A stretch of 64,000 nucleotides of DNA, from assembly GCF_021730395.1 (NCBI RefSeq), contig NC_069361.1:76145001-76209000 (forward strand), in the 5' to 3' direction. The position numbers and the translations under genes were made by a program. Source of the DNA: Mercenaria mercenaria. Taxonomy: Eukaryota; Mollusca; Bivalvia; Venerida; Veneridae. This document shows positions 44,800 through 59,900 of this stretch, piece by piece; position 1 is the stretch's first letter, and each line of letters begins with the position of its first letter. The notes beneath the pieces were generated by a model. The model saw only the letters and a list, made by a program, of their open reading frames with translations, was not told the DNA's origin and ran no database searches.

Positions 44800-44927
44800 T
44801 CAATTAACACGTTCTCTTGAAGTGTTGACTTGAGCAGAGATCCTTTTACGATTCCTTTTCATTTTGGCAATCTCATCACCAAATATATCTCCTGTTCTTA
44901 GTGCTGACACAAGGTCATCAAATTCTC
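44800..44927 (-). CDS. DAAM: DAAM last coding exon (DAD and stop)
   Basis: The acceptor CTATCTTTCAG|GAGAATTT opens 41 codons after a split Gly, ending in TGA at 44802-44800. [20 protein letters not shown] followed by KMKRNRKR is the diaphanous autoregulatory domain: an amphipathic helix plus basic cluster that binds the N-terminal inhibitory domain. The protein ends SRERVN soon after. Confidence 0.95.
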
Positions 44928-47900
44928 CTGAAAGATAGAAAATAATTAACATGAAACTTGGCAATGCAACAAAACTAGATTTCAAAATTTGTCCCCAAAA
45001 TACAATCCCAAGTTAGAACATCGGTACACTAATTCCAGACTTTATTCTATGTTTTCTGGACAAATGATGTTATGCCATTACTTTCGATTGCAAAATTACC
45101 TTAAGAGGGCTTCATATAAGACTGCTTTGAAAATGAATCAAGTGAAAATGGGTGCAGCGGGTTCAAAGAAGAATTTTTATTTGAATATAAATGTTGATGA
45201 TTGACAATAATCACAACAGCCCAATCAAAAGCCTTTGGTTCAAAGTATTAAAAAAACAAGAAGCTGTGTTCAATAAATGCTTGATGCCCCCGGTGGCATC
45301 CTTGTCGATACAAAGCAACCTGTCAAAAACAAGGTCGAGTTCAAGGTCAAACTGAGGTCAGGTGATGTTTGAAGATGAGGAATGGTCACAGGTTATATCT
45401 GCATTAGTATTAAGTCATTCTAGTAATGGGTATTGATGCTAGACGAAACGGTCCCATTTGGTTAACCAAGAGATGGCCCATACAAAGCAATTTAAGTCCA
45501 AAACAAGGTCAAGGTCAAGGTCAAACTGAGGTCAGGTGATGTTTGAAGATGAGGAATAGTCACAGGTTACATCTGCATTAGTATCAAGTCATTCTAGTAA
45601 GGGGTATTGATGCTAGACGAAACAGTTCCATTTGGTTAACCTCGTACGGACGGACGGACGAACGAACGGAAGGACGGACAGGACAATCACTATATGCCTC
45701 CCGCACCAGTAGATGCCGGGGGCATAAAAAAATGTAAACATCTGTAATGGAAAAAATTACAGATGTAACATATGTTCAAACAACTTGTTTGAACCCACTG
45801 TTAAATGTATGGGAATTAAGAAAATACAGTGCAACCTCTCTAAACATCTCTTGAAATACTAAAATGTGTGTGTAATACCGAGGTTGTTACTCTGAAGAGG
45901 TTATTTTTCTAACAAATTCATAGAACAGGAAAGAAACTATCTGTCTTTAAAAAGAGAGATGTTTGCTTGTTGACGATGTCATTAACAGAGGTTATACTGG
46001 ACACTCAAGTACCACTGCTCCTTGTAATAAGGTCAAGGCCACTAGAACACCACATTCAAAACCAAACTTTGTTGAAAAAACTCTACAAGGTCATGTCAGT
46101 TAAAATGTGATTTCTAGAGTGATAATTGTCTTTTTCTGTGACTTGACCTTCTGCCCTTATTCTAATATCCAGGTGGCTTAGATTAGAATTTGCCATAGAT
46201 TTCAATAAGACCAAACTTCAGGCAGGTAGAAAATATGGAATTCAGTAAAACAATGATTGCTCTAAGTCACCTCATTTTAAACCCTAGATGACCCTTTTTC
46301 AAGCTTGACCTACATTTCATAGAGACATCCTGGTCTCAAGAGTATTTGCAAGGTTTCTCTGATACTTACTGACCTCAGATGACCTAGCTTCAAATCAAAT
46401 AAATTTCATAAAGGCAAACATTCTGACCAGGTTCCATATAGACAGATACAAAGTGTAGCATCTTGAATGTTAACAATGGTCTTCTACTTACAAATCAACC
46501 TAATGACCAAGTTTTTGACCTATCTACACACCAAGTTAGGTGACAACAAGTGTAACCAAACTAAAATTAAAGAACAGCAACCATTTTTACATTTTTAATA
46601 ACAGTGACCCTAAAACGAGATTAGGATTAGAACCGTAACCCGTCTGCTGCCCTCCAAAATTTTTACATTACAAAAGGTTCAACTGACGGATGTCTTAGCC
46701 CCACAGTGGAATTTTCAAAGCATGCAGATTTACTAACTTATGCTGACCTTAATTCCACTGACCCTATATACAGCCCCAAACTTGTTTTTTTCTGTAAGCT
46801 ATCTATAGGCTAAGTTTAATTTCAATACATCATGAAAGTTATTGAGTGAAAACTATTTTTTCTATTTTTAGTTACAGTGACCTTGACCTTTATTCCAATG
46901 AACAGAAATGTAATCCCAACCTTGTAAGATAACTATTTCAAGATCTCTACCCAAACTAAAGTTAATGAAAGGAAAAATCAGTCTGATGCCGCCCACCTAC
47001 TCGCGGGAACAGATTGCAATAACTAGATTTTTTTTGAAAACCTGGTTAAAAATCAGACAGCTAAAAAAGGGTGAAAATCTTCCTCCAGATATATCAATAC
47101 CAGAATGTCACACTTAAGGTCTCTAAAGTCAAATAAAACAAAACAACCAATTTGATTAATAGATTATTTCTCAACAGCTGGACAGGATCATTCAAGCAGA
47201 TATGATGAATAGATTTAGGTCAACTGTGTAACAGATTTCATTTTAATTACATTGTTATCTTGATTAGTTTACAGACAAACTTGCGCTAGCAGTCCATTTA
47301 GTTAAACAGCTACTGTACTATTAAATATTTCACATGACCAACATCTTTTTTAACCTCTATTTAGCAGCCATCTACTGTAAGAGATCAACTGTATTTTTTG
47401 TGTTTGTGTTTAACCTTTAGCCTGCTGGTGGAAAGTGGTTTTGTAACCAGTGCAGACCAAGATCAGACTGCACGAAAGTGCACTGTTCACTATGCAGTCA
47501 GTAAATTGCCAGTAACACCCTTTCAATTAATAAATGGTACGTTCCAAATTGAATGATAGACCAGTCCATTTTAGAAATTTAGCAGGGTAAAGGTTAGACA
47601 TGATGTAAATTAATATTCATACATACACTGAAACAGTATGTGGCATTACTGTCTTTTATTACATGTTTTTTTCAGTGAATTATCATAATATTAGAGTGAA
47701 ATATATCTTGTATTTACACCATGAAAAAATATCAAATATGTGCCGTGCCATGAGAAAACCAAGATAGTGACTTTGCAAACAGCATGGATCCAGACCAGCC
47801 TGCACATCCATGCAGTCTGGTCAGGATCCATGCTGTTCACTTTCAAAGCCTAATTAGAGAAACCATTAGCGAACAGCATGGATCCTGACCAGACTGCTGG

Positions 47901-50900
47901 TCACAAAGCCACTATGTTGGTTTTCTCATGGCACAGTAAGGTACAATAAAATGGAAAAATTTAGTCAAAACACGAAATGAAAAAAAAATTTGTTTGTTTT
48001 AAATATCTTTCACTAATATCACACAATATTTTACATTTTCACTTGTGGCTATGTCAATTGTGAAAATATTGCATCTGGTGGTCACTCGCCAAAAACATTT
48101 CAATCTTACACTGAAAAAAAAAAATCCATTTGATAGTGAATATTAGTGAAAATAAAACCTGCAAATATTTCCATCTACAGCAACAAGATGACTCACCTTT
48201 AGGAGCACTACCATTGACGATCTGACCGTTACTGTCCGTTGTCAATGTAGCACCTTTCTTTATTGCTCTTTGTTCTCTTTCTTTCCTCAACTGAAACGGA
48301 CAACAATAAGTTGTGGCAAACACAGTACTACAAAGTCAGTTGTTTTCTGTTGCATTTCATTTGAAACTGTTAAGGTGGGGACTTTCTGCTCAAACAATGG
48401 AGGAGAACCCTGGGCACCCAAACTTGCATTATTTAATGTACCTGGGTAAAACCATCTACTAACAACAGGCAAACTGGATGGCTTCCTTGCATGAAAAATT
48501 AGTCATTAATTACTTGATAATAACCAGTCACAACTCATCTGAATCCTAGAAAAAAACTGTCATTTGATATAAGAGAAAGAGCTTTGGAAAGCTAAACAAA
48601 CAAACAAATAAATCAAAGGTGAAACTAGAGATGCTTTTGAGAAAAGCGCATGTCTCCAACAACTGCCTTGTTTGTCTGGATTGTTCAGACGAATGGTTCC
48701 TATCAAAAATATCTAGTTTCTCTGGATGGTCTAGACAAGTGGATCCAATTAGATGGTCTGGACGAGTGGATCCAATCAGTAATTCAAGGGCCATAATTCC
48801 AAAGTGCCTGGGCAGATTTGGCTAGTTATTGAACTTGGCCGAAGACTTATGGTCAAACACATTTTGTTCAAGTTTGGTGAAGATCGTATGAGAAATGTTC
48901 GACTTAGAGTGCGGACAATGTCTGATTCCTGATTCTGTCTGATTTTATCACTTTGTCATAAATACCAGTACATCATTGAAGTGGATGGTGGTACAGTGGT
49001 GAAACATTTAGAGACAATTAGTAAAGAGGATTAGAAATTGATTCCCAGGCTGGGTACTGGATTTCTTTTTAAACTGGTCGCTTATACAATACTGGTAATA
49101 ACCCCTTGCAAGTCTGGAAGTTGTGTATTGGTGCTAAACACCAGGCATGTTGAAGAAACTGACTGTTCTAGAAGAACTTGGCTCTATCTGAAATTTCCTA
49201 TTCTCCATTCTTGGATGGGTGGGTGGCAGGGTTGTCTTCTACTCCTGATCAGATTGCTCTACATGAGGTTTGATGATTAAAGGCACAGTAGTTAACCAGA
49301 CATAGTGAAATCAAAAAAACTCATTTAAACATTAAATGTGGCTGAAAAATGCAACAAAGTACAAAATCTAAACCATTCTTATCAAGTCTGGCTGAAGTTC
49401 TATGGCACTATCGCAGAAGTGATCGGGAAAAACTATTTTAAGACTTTATAGGAAGTACAAAGTCATACAGGGGGACCAGACAAGAAACTGCTCTGGTTTT
49501 GGTGGTAAATCAGTTAACAAGCCAAATGAAGGACTGAACCACCTCATATCATACCTTTTCTTCAAGCTGAGCTCTCTTTTCCTCTTCTTCTTTCTGTTTC
49601 TTGATTTTCTCATTCTCCAGTTTGGCATCTTTCATGGACGTCAGGAAAGTGTCAAACATTCCGAAAAACTCATCTGGTTGTGAACTACCCTCCGATATAC
49701 CAAAACTTTTCTGACACAGCTCATACTGTAACAGAAGTGAACATAATAAGTTTTATTTGTTTGTTCAATTTTTTTTTTACATCAGAAACAGAAACCAGGA
49801 GGCAGTAGGATTCTGTGCTGCTGTTCATTTTCAAAAAGTACACTAACGAAACTGCTGATGGGACATTCCAGATCTCCAGAAGTTATAACTATTATATGTG
49901 CTGGAGGGATGAAATGAGAAAACAAGTCTGAGTGTTGCTGAAACTTAATATATATTTAGGTGACAAATAAATGTCAATATGACAGAGGTCAATAAATAGA
50001 GCCGCACCATGAGAAAACCAACATAGTGCATCTGCGACCAGCATGGATCCAGACCAGCCTGCCCATCCATGCAGTCTAGTCAGGATCAATGCTGTTCGCT
50101 TACGGTTTCTCTAATTGCAATAGGCTTTGAAAGCGAACAGCATGGATCCTGACCAGACTGTGCAGTTGCCCAGGCTGGTCTGGATCCATGCTGGTCGCAA
50201 ATGCACTATGTTGGTTTTCTAGTGGTGCGGCTCAAATAATGATTTATCTCTGATTTTCAATCATTCACCTGCTGTACTCTAAATGTCTGTATTATGTTTT
50301 TTCTTATACCTTTTGCTTCATCTCTGCATATGACTCCTCCACTTCAGAAAAGTTGTAAGAAGCAACAGTCGCAAACTGGGTCATCACTGTGACAAATCGA
50401 TCCCCATGTAACTGCGGCAGGTTTTGAAAGTAGGTTAATTCCTTTTCAATCTCTTTCAGTCCAGTACGTAATGTACCTAGCTCTTTATCCAGTTCTGAGA
50501 AGCTGCAATACAGATACAACCAAAGATTAACCCTTACCATGCTAAATTTCTATAATGGACTGGTCCATCTTCTAATTTGGGCAGTACCACTTATCATTTG
50601 AAGGGGTGTTTACTAAAAATTTACTGACTGAATAGCGAACAGTGCAGACCATGATCAGACTGCATGGATGTGCAGGCTGATCTTGGTCTGCACTGGTCGC
50701 AAAGGCAGAATCATCTGCCGCCAGCAGGCTAAGGGTTAAACAAGAAAATCGGTGGAACTTATGGATGCTCCCCCAATGGTTATGTTTGTTTTGGGTTTAA
50801 CGCTGTTTTTTGACAGTATTTCAGTTATGTAAAAGAGTGCAGTTAACCTAACCAGTGTTTCTGAATTCTGTACAAACATGTTCTCCGCAAGTAACTGCAA

Positions 50901-53900
50901 ACTTCTCCACATGAATCAGAGGCTGGGGACAATTGATTTCAGACACAATGTCTTTTATGAAATTGTCACAGAGAACAGATGTTCCGCCCGCAGATCCAAC
51001 TCATGACCCCGCAATCAGTAGATCTGCACTCTCCCTACTGAAATAAGCTGGCCGGCTTCCGACAATGGTGCTTTGACATGCTATTATACGTGTGTAGCTT
51101 GTTGTAGAAATGTACCAACTGGGAATTAATTCTTCAAAAACTTGTGATGGAGATAAAGTTCTTTTCATTAACTGTGGTTTATCCTGACTGCAAGTTTCAG
51201 TGAGATCCCTCAATACTCTTGAATCTACCAAAGACAAACCTACATTATGCTTATTTAGACTGGAGAGAAAAAATACTGAGGAGATAATTCTGCAATAACT
51301 TCAGGATGGATTATGGTTCTTGCATTCTCAGCACTTACCCTCATTTCAAACAATCATTACATGAACTTTCTTAAAAATTCCATTCAACAGTTGCAAAGTT
51401 ATTTCAAAAATTTGACAAAATTAAGTACGTTAAGGGAGATAATTCATAAACAATTGAAGACTAAGGATCCTTTCTTCTGTAATGTACTTCCCTTCATTGC
51501 TCTCTATCAATAATCTAAATTTCATTGAAATCTCGAAAATATTTTTGTAGTTTTGCTCAAGACAAGGAAGAATAACTAGAAAGTTGGTTATTTGTTGACA
51601 CACTGCCGCAGTAATTCAAACATTTGAGCCAACTGAAAACAAAAGCTCCATACAAGTCAGACTTACAGCACCAGTAATAAGTAATGCAAAGGGGATGTGC
51701 TGGCTGTATGCAAATATCTTCTTTGCAAAAAAGCTTCCTTGGAAGTACAGATGAATTTCACTTGGCATAGGAATCATCAAGATAAACATTCTAACCAAGT
51801 TTCATGAAGATAGGGTCATAAATGTGGCCTCCAGGGTTTTAACAAGCTTTTCCTTTGATTTGAACTGATGCCCTAGTCTTTGACCCCACATGACTAAGTT
51901 TCGAACTTGTCCTAGAGATCATCAAGATAAAGATTCTGTGCAAGTTTATATCAAATCAAAATATAAATGAAATCTCTATATGGCTGAAAGGGCCAATATA
52001 GAAAATTTTGCCCCTTTCAGGGCAGTAACTCTAGAACCCATGATCGAATCTAGCCAGTTTTCAAAAGGAACCGAGATATTATTGTGACAAGTTGTGTGTA
52101 AATGTGGTTAAACTTGAATGTAATATGTCACTTCTATCATGTTCACAAGGTAAAATTAACAAATTCTGGCTCTTTCAGGGACTGTAACTCCCAAACCTGT
52201 AATTGGATCTGCGGGATTCATCATGGAATCCAAGACCTATTGTTGTTAAAGATATTTTGCAAGTTTGTATCAAATCAAACCATAAATGAAGTCTTTATAT
52301 AGCTGCAAAAGCCAAAATAGCAAATTTTGGCCCTTTAAGGGGCCATAACTCTTGAACCAATGATGAGATCTGGCCAGTTTTCGAAAGGAATCAAGATATC
52401 ATGCCAATAAAAGTTGTGTGCAAAACGTGGTCTCTATCATGTTCAAAAGCCGAAAATAGCAAATTTTGGCCCTTTAAACGGCCATAACTCTAGAACCCAT
52501 GAAGGGATCTGGCCAGTTTTCAAAAGGAACCAGGATATTATGCCAATACAAGTTGTGTGCAAGTTTAATTAAAATTGATTGCAAAATGTTGTCTCCATCG
52601 TGTTCACAAGAAATTGTGGACAGACAAAAATATGGACAGACAGACGACGGACAAAGGGTGATCACAAAAGCTCACCTTGTCACTACGTGACAGATGAGCT
52701 AACAAAAACATTGTGAAACACTTACTTGACTTTGGAAGCCGAATGGATTAAACTGAGATCTTGCTCTAATTTGGTTACATCTGGAAACTGAAATAATGTA
52801 ACAATTTTAAATGTAACACAAAATGTTATGTTTTTAACTAAATGCTAGGTATACTATATTTTGTGCAAAATACACTGGTCAGCCTTTGTTCTAGCTGAGA
52901 AGAAAAAAGTTACGTGCAATTTTTATTCTGCATAATTTGCATTTGACTACATCTGCCTTGCTTTAAATTCAAGAATACCTCAGGCAACATGAAAGTGGTA
53001 GATGTCAAGGTATTTGGTACTTTCCTGAAGACAGCGCAGTTACACAATAAATAGCTGGTCACTTTATTCTATATGAAACTGAGAAACATCAAATGTAGGA
53101 CCAATTTTCATTGACCGTAACTTGCATTTTATTGAAGATAATGTCAGTGCTAATTAAGAATTCAAAAAAGTAAACTGAGAGCCAAATTGTAGTGGTGGTG
53201 TATGACCTAAGTTCCCATGGATATTATTTCATTATAACAATGCTACCTGCATGTAAAGCATTGATCTGTAAAATGTGAAATGAGCAAAATAAATGTAATA
53301 AAAATATGGAAAATAGGTCTACAAAAAACTGAGAACAATCTGACTCCACCATTAAGCGATACCATTTCACACAATTTCCTTATTTTGGTTTCTGTTTACA
53401 TTTATGCAACATCTATCTTACAACCTTCTCCAGTCAACCACTGATTTCTTAAAGGTCACTAAAAGCTATGTATTTTGACAATATTTGCAGAATTTGACAA
53501 GCAGTATTCTTCCACTAAGAAAGCTCAAGTTATGTAATGGAAAGCTTAAGTTAAAGTGCATCAAACTTGTGACAATTTTATGGCAGTTTTTTTTTCTGTT
53601 TAATGGGTTAAAGGGCAAATTGGGCTATTTCCAAGAAATTAAAAAAAAAAACAAACATATGTTTATCACATACATCTCATAACATTGTTGAAAAAGACAT
53701 TAAACCCAAACACACACACAACATTAGATTAATGAGCATGTCTGACATATCAATATCTATACTATCTGGCAGCTGACACATACCACAGTTTTTTGTTCTT
53801 ATCATTAAACAGTATTCAGAAGATCTCTAATGGAATTCTTTTTTTTCTCATTTGACACAGTAAAAAAAACATAGGTCAAAGACCAAGTAGGACAAACACT

Positions 53901-56900
53901 TTATATATGTGCCTGATGGAAAACTGTTGTCAATAAAATCTGTTAGATTCTTTGGAAGCATAAAACAGTTTGATGGCGTCTATTCAGTAGAGGTAATGGG
54001 AAGTGCAACAGCCTTTATGCCCCCCTAACACCAAGTAAAGCAGAACTTCTATTGTAAAACACTGATAGACTTTTTTTTAGCTAAATCCAGGCAAATAACA
54101 TCACTTGCCTCAGTGACATATCAAAGAGCAGAAACTCTTGCTGAAAGACCATTGATAGCTATATCAAGGCAAATAACATCACTTGCCTCAGTGCCATATC
54201 AAAGAGCAGAAACTCTTGCTGAAAGACCACTGACAGCTATATCAAGGCAAATAACATCACTTGCCTCAGTAACACATCAAAGAGCAGAAACTCTTGCTGA
54301 AAGACCATTGATAGCTGTATCAAGGCAAATAACATCACTTGCCTCAGTGCCATATCAAAGAGCAGAAACTCTTGCTGAAAGACCACTGATAGCTATATCA
54401 AGGCAAATAACATCACTTGCCTCAGTAACACATCAAAGAGCAGAAACTCTTGCTGAAAGACCATTGACAGCTATATCAAGGCAAATAACATCACTTGCCT
54501 CAGTAACATATCAAAGGGCAGAAAATCTTATAGGGAAGGCTATTTAAGAATATATCAGCGTTGTTACTTTGCACTAATTTCTTTTACGCTGATTGTGAAA
54601 CAAGTTCTACAATTTATATTAATCACTCTACCTAATTTCTGATGATGTTCGTCTACAAGAGGGTATGAGAAGCCAGTTTCCTTTTTAATGCTGAGCACAA
54701 AGTAAGGGTATACTTGTACAATTTTTCACATCTTTGGTATGACACAGACAGGGAGCAAACCCACTCAAAGCAGGTTGTTTGTTTTGTTGGATTTAACGTC
54801 GCACCGACACATGATAGGTCACATGGCGACTTTCCAGCTTTAATGGTGGAGGAAGACCCCAGGTGCCCCTCCGTGCATTATTTCAACATGAGCGGGCACC
54901 TGGGTAGAACCATCGACCTTCCGTAAGCCAGCTGAATGGCTTCCTCACATGAAGAATTCAACGCCCCAAGTGAGGCTCGAACCCACATCGATGAGGGGCA
55001 AGTGATTTAAAATTCAGCGACCTTAACCACTCGGCCACGGAGGCCCCCTCAAAGCAGGTGCTCTAACATTAGGCTATTGAGTAAGTCAGTAATAATATTT
55101 GGAAAAGTCAGAAAGTTGATTTACCCTTTTTTCTATGGTCTCCACCAGATAATGTAGAAAAGTCACTTGTTTATTAACACCTGACTTTGTGTCGACCATG
55201 TTGTTTAAGCTGATGATTGCGAAGCCACGTGCGTTTCCTCGCTGACCTCGATTCATGTAATTTCCAAAAGCTAGCACTAATTCTAACAATTTTTTCAATC
55301 GTCTACTTCTCATTAACTGTTTTGATCCCTCGAACACAGCTGCAAGAAAATACGTCTGCTGTTAGCGATGATATGTATGCATAGCGTTAAATATTGAACA
55401 GACTAACTAGTACCAGTATTTTTAAAAAGAGATGTGGAAGACAGTGTGATTTTTTTGCTTGTTTACTGAAGACAGCTGTAAGGTCATTTGATGAATTTTT
55501 AGCAAAACTGAAAGATGGAGACAACAAAGTGCGCAACCTAAGCAAGTGGAAAAACTTCCTGAAATGCAAGAATTCCAACTCTACACTGACTGTAACCAGC
55601 GGAAGATGTATGTGTGTAAGAGGGAAAGAGGGGGTGAGGGTTGATTCAAGGCCAATAACCTCAACTGTTAGCAAATAAAGGCCTCAATATATTCAGTAAA
55701 GACTATTCAATACCGGTAGTTACAACTGCTGTAACAAATTTATCAAACTAGAACGATCACTGATTGTGGTGACTACCACTGCAATATTGACTGATCAGAA
55801 GAAATAGGAAATACTGTGCAAGTCAAAAGGTGCATATCTTTGCAATACCCCCAAATGACCTAAAAAGCATGTAATCATGTGTATAAAGTATCACTAGGAA
55901 TCCTATAAGAACTGTGCCAACCAAAAAAAAACAAGAGCTGTCACTAATGGTGACAAATGCCCCCGCAGCACCTTGAATTTTGACCTGGTGATCCCAAAGT
56001 TAGTAGGGGTGGTGTACTCAATAAGTACTATCAGCATGTGAAGTTTGAAGGTCCTGGGTGCAGTGGTTCGCATGTAAAGTGCCTTCATGCAAAAAGTTAA
56101 CGTTGGCACCTGTGACCTTGACCTTTGACCTGGTGACCCCAAAGTCAGTAGAGTTGGTGTACTCATAAAATACTATCAGCACGTAAAGTTTGAAGGTCCT
56201 GGGTGAAGTGGTTCGTGAGTAAAGTGCCTTCATGCAAAAAGTTAACGTTGGCCCCTGTGACCTTGACCTTTGACCTGGTGACCCCAAAGTCAGTAAGGGT
56301 GGTGTACTCAATAAGTACTATCAGCATGTGAAGTTTGAAGGTCCTGGGTGCAGTGGGTCGCGAGTAAAGTGCCTTCATGCAAAAAGTTAACATTGGCCCC
56401 TGTGACCTTGACCTTTGACCTGGTGACCCCAAAGTCAGTAGGGGTGGTGTACTCAATAAGTACTATCAGCATGTGAAGTTTGAAGGTCCTGGGTCCAGTG
56501 GTTCACGAGTAAAATGCTTCATGCAAAAAGTTAACGTTGTGACGAACTAACTAACAAACGAACAAACAAACGGATGGACAGTTGAAAACTAATATGCCAC
56601 CATTCAGGGGCATAAAAATTAACGCAGATCATGGTGATAATGTGCATGAAGTTTCAAACAAAATTGTTTTGAAAGTGTGGATAGAGTTCACGCAAAAAAC
56701 TCCCATGTGCCAATACTGCCAGAATTCACAGTTTGGTCAAGGGCACATTACTCTGCAATGCTTGGTCTTACCCTAAAAAGATGTGTCACGCATATCCACA
56801 CTTCATGGTGATAACATAAGTATTACTAAAAATCCCTTTGTGAAAACAGTTTACGGAGTGGATCAATCTGTGTCCTTTTAGAATGAGTGACAAATAGTTT

Positions 56901-59900
56901 GTCCATTTCCTAACATATTCAGTTCTGCTTTGTAAGTCCGGCAAAAATGAACTTCACTAAATATATCCAGTACTACTTATACTTCATTAAAAGAAAAGAC
57001 TCTTTTTTTCATGTAATGATTCAAACAGTTAGGGATATCTTAAGTACAAAGTGAAGAAAACATACCTTCTATCCTGGGTTTCACATCAGACATTCTGTCT
57101 TGATACTTCTTCTTGAAATACAGAGCTCTCACTCTTTGTTCAAAATGAGTTATCCTATAATATAACACAAAATGCCTTTGTCAGTACATACATTTCAAGA
57201 TAATTTCTATTCCCTATAAGGTCAAGGTCACATCAACTTAACATAGGTATGTAATTAGACCAAAGTTACCATAACAAAATATCTTAAGTCATCAGCCAAG
57301 AGATTAATGTAGTTCTGTATGTTTGCTAGTCATAGTACAACGTTAGTTATCAGGATAAAGCCTAGATATGGCACACAGAGAAGTGTATCCTACCATAAGT
57401 AAATTGCAATGCCAATGTGCTAATTGATAAAACAGGGACATACCTATCTTTCTTAAGATTAAAGTAACAAGATCTAAATGTTGACACATGAAGTTATTCC
57501 AAATAATGTCATAAATCAGCTTGAAATCTGCAAATCTCTTTAAACATGAGAAAATATCTGAATAAGCAGCAGATGGACCTATATATTTTATGTTACCATA
57601 GGACAGAAAATATGTAACTGACAAGTTTCACAAAAATCTACATTGTAGAAATACTTCAATACACAAAATGTTATCAAAATTGTAATTTTCCATACAGTCA
57701 ATATGATAACTTGATTATGGTCCAATTATTCAAAGCAAACAACAAAATCCTTTTTACTGAACAAGTATATTCTAAAGTAAAAAAAAGTCTTGGTTGAATC
57801 AAATTCTACATTGTAGTTAAAAAAAAATGGATCCCAAAAAAGATGCAGAACTACCATCAGTCAAGAACACGAAATAGAATTCACTGAAATGTAAACAAAA
57901 TTGAATTCACTGAAATGTATCAAAAACAGACTCAAATTCCAAGAATGCTAGTGACCAAATAATGACTACTTCATCCCCTGCCTAACAAAACACCAACAAA
58001 CAACAGATAAGTTACAAACTCTAAATAAACTTAACATTTCTGAGAGCACTTTTCTCTCCATAAAAATGCAGAGGAATTATTTCTATTCCTTTTCTTAATC
58101 AACATTCATGGGGACATTCCACACCATTCTTAACTGTAATTTCAATACACATATGAGCCATGCCATGGGAAAACCAACATAGTGGGTTTGCGACCAGCAT
58201 GGATCCAGACCAGCCTGCGCATCCGCGCAGTCTGGTCAGGCTCCATGCTGTTCGCTTTTAAAGCCTACTGGAATTGGAGAAACTGTAAGCGAACAGCTTG
58301 GATCCTGACCAGACTGCGCGGATGCGCAGGCTGGTCTGGATCCTTGCTGGTCGCATACCCACTATGTTGGTTTTCTCATGGCACGGCAGATATATTTCAA
58401 ATTGAGGTATATAAAGTGAAATCCAGAGTAATCTTACTTTCCCATTTCAAACAGGTATCTATCTGCCCTTGCAAGATTTTCAGTTTCTCCACCCAGTTCT
58501 GTCAGCAGCTGCATCTCTTCCGAGGTTGGTACATATTTCAATAACTGAAAACAGAAACAGATTTGTAACCACACCAAGAGGAAAGTTTTCAATCTGCAAT
58601 ATTGCTTTGCCTACTATATTTTCAGGACAACAAAAACTGTCTTTTGTCTCATGTGCATAAATATATTCAGGAATTTCATAACTACTCACATTCCCCCGGT
58701 TATGTTTGCACAACATTTAATATGAAACGAGACAAATTTCTAGGGTAATGAGCCAGATAAAGTCCTCTTTGGCTAAATACCTTCACCACATTTTCACCTT
58801 TCAAAAGAGAATTTTCCTATACTGTATTTTCCCTTGGAGTTGGGACACGAAAATATCATAATCTTTTTACCATCCCAAGACATTATTTCATTAAAATTTG
58901 ATAAAAGAATTGTCCCAAACTTTAGGGACATAAATTTACCTAGGATGACAATATATGTATGATTATATTTCGAATGATTTTCAAGTTTACCTGTTCTAAC
59001 ATATCCTTTGGTATATCCTCATGTTCATCCATGTTTAATACTGCAGTTTTAATTTCTTCATTGCTTATTTTTAATTTTGACAGTAAGATCGTACAGTTCT
59101 GTGCACGTCTGCCGTCAATCACTGAAAGTTCTTTATTTTTTTGTGGAGTTTTCCCAGAATTCCTTAAATCATCAGTTTCATCCTGTTGCTTTTTCTGATA
59201 GGCTGAGAATGTTCTTTCAAATTCTTCTAAGTCTAGTAAAGGATACAACTGAAAAATGATGAAAATATGTGATAATACTTTATGAAAAATATTAACATGC
59301 AAAAAGAAAAATGGGCTTTGGCAGAGAATTTAGTTTCCTATCACACTGTAATCATTTCAAGAAGTCAATTTCTCTCTACTATCATTTTTATGAAAAATCA
59401 TTATAGCAGATAGGAAGAACTTTTCGAAAAACATATACGACCCAGACCAGCAACACGGTCTGTCACAGGTCAACAGCAGGGCTCCGGAAATTTTGATAAC
59501 TCAATCAGTCTGAAACGAAAATCGTGACATCGGCGCTACCCCACCCACCGCATTCCCAATATTACATATTTTGTAAAACGTGATAGAGTAAAGAAATAAG
59601 CATGTCATGCATTAAAACTAAGTTACCGGTCACTGCGAGTTACCATACAATGAAGACAGTGTTTCAGTGTTATGTGTGATCGTTACTTTGTTTAAATTTC
59701 GAAGTTTTTCCTGCTTTCCTGCAGGGATAAAATTGCTGGCATTGACACCGTGTACGTAACTAGTCTAAAAGCCAACGCACGTGACTTCGGTACCGTATAC
59801 ACGGCAGATACTTTGTGATGTTTCCTCATTCTTTGACGGAATTCTATAAAATACAATGCATCAAAGTGAATTACACGACACATATTCTCTGCTAAACAGC

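Larger units (their letters stand above)
44928..48196. other. DAAM last intron: mostly repeats
   Basis: Holds the HINE-like element 45256-45728, a decayed minus-strand GGTCA array at about 46010-47000, a TTAA MITE (47410-47597) and a foldback copy (47739-47938). Nothing is recognised in 45729-46009 or 47001-47409. Confidence 0.5.

Noticed and set aside
54113-54547. 144-codon frame with 26-residue repeat as a protein gene
   Set aside because: It is a by-product of a 78-bp minisatellite, antisense in a DAAM intron, with no promoter, splice or domain support.
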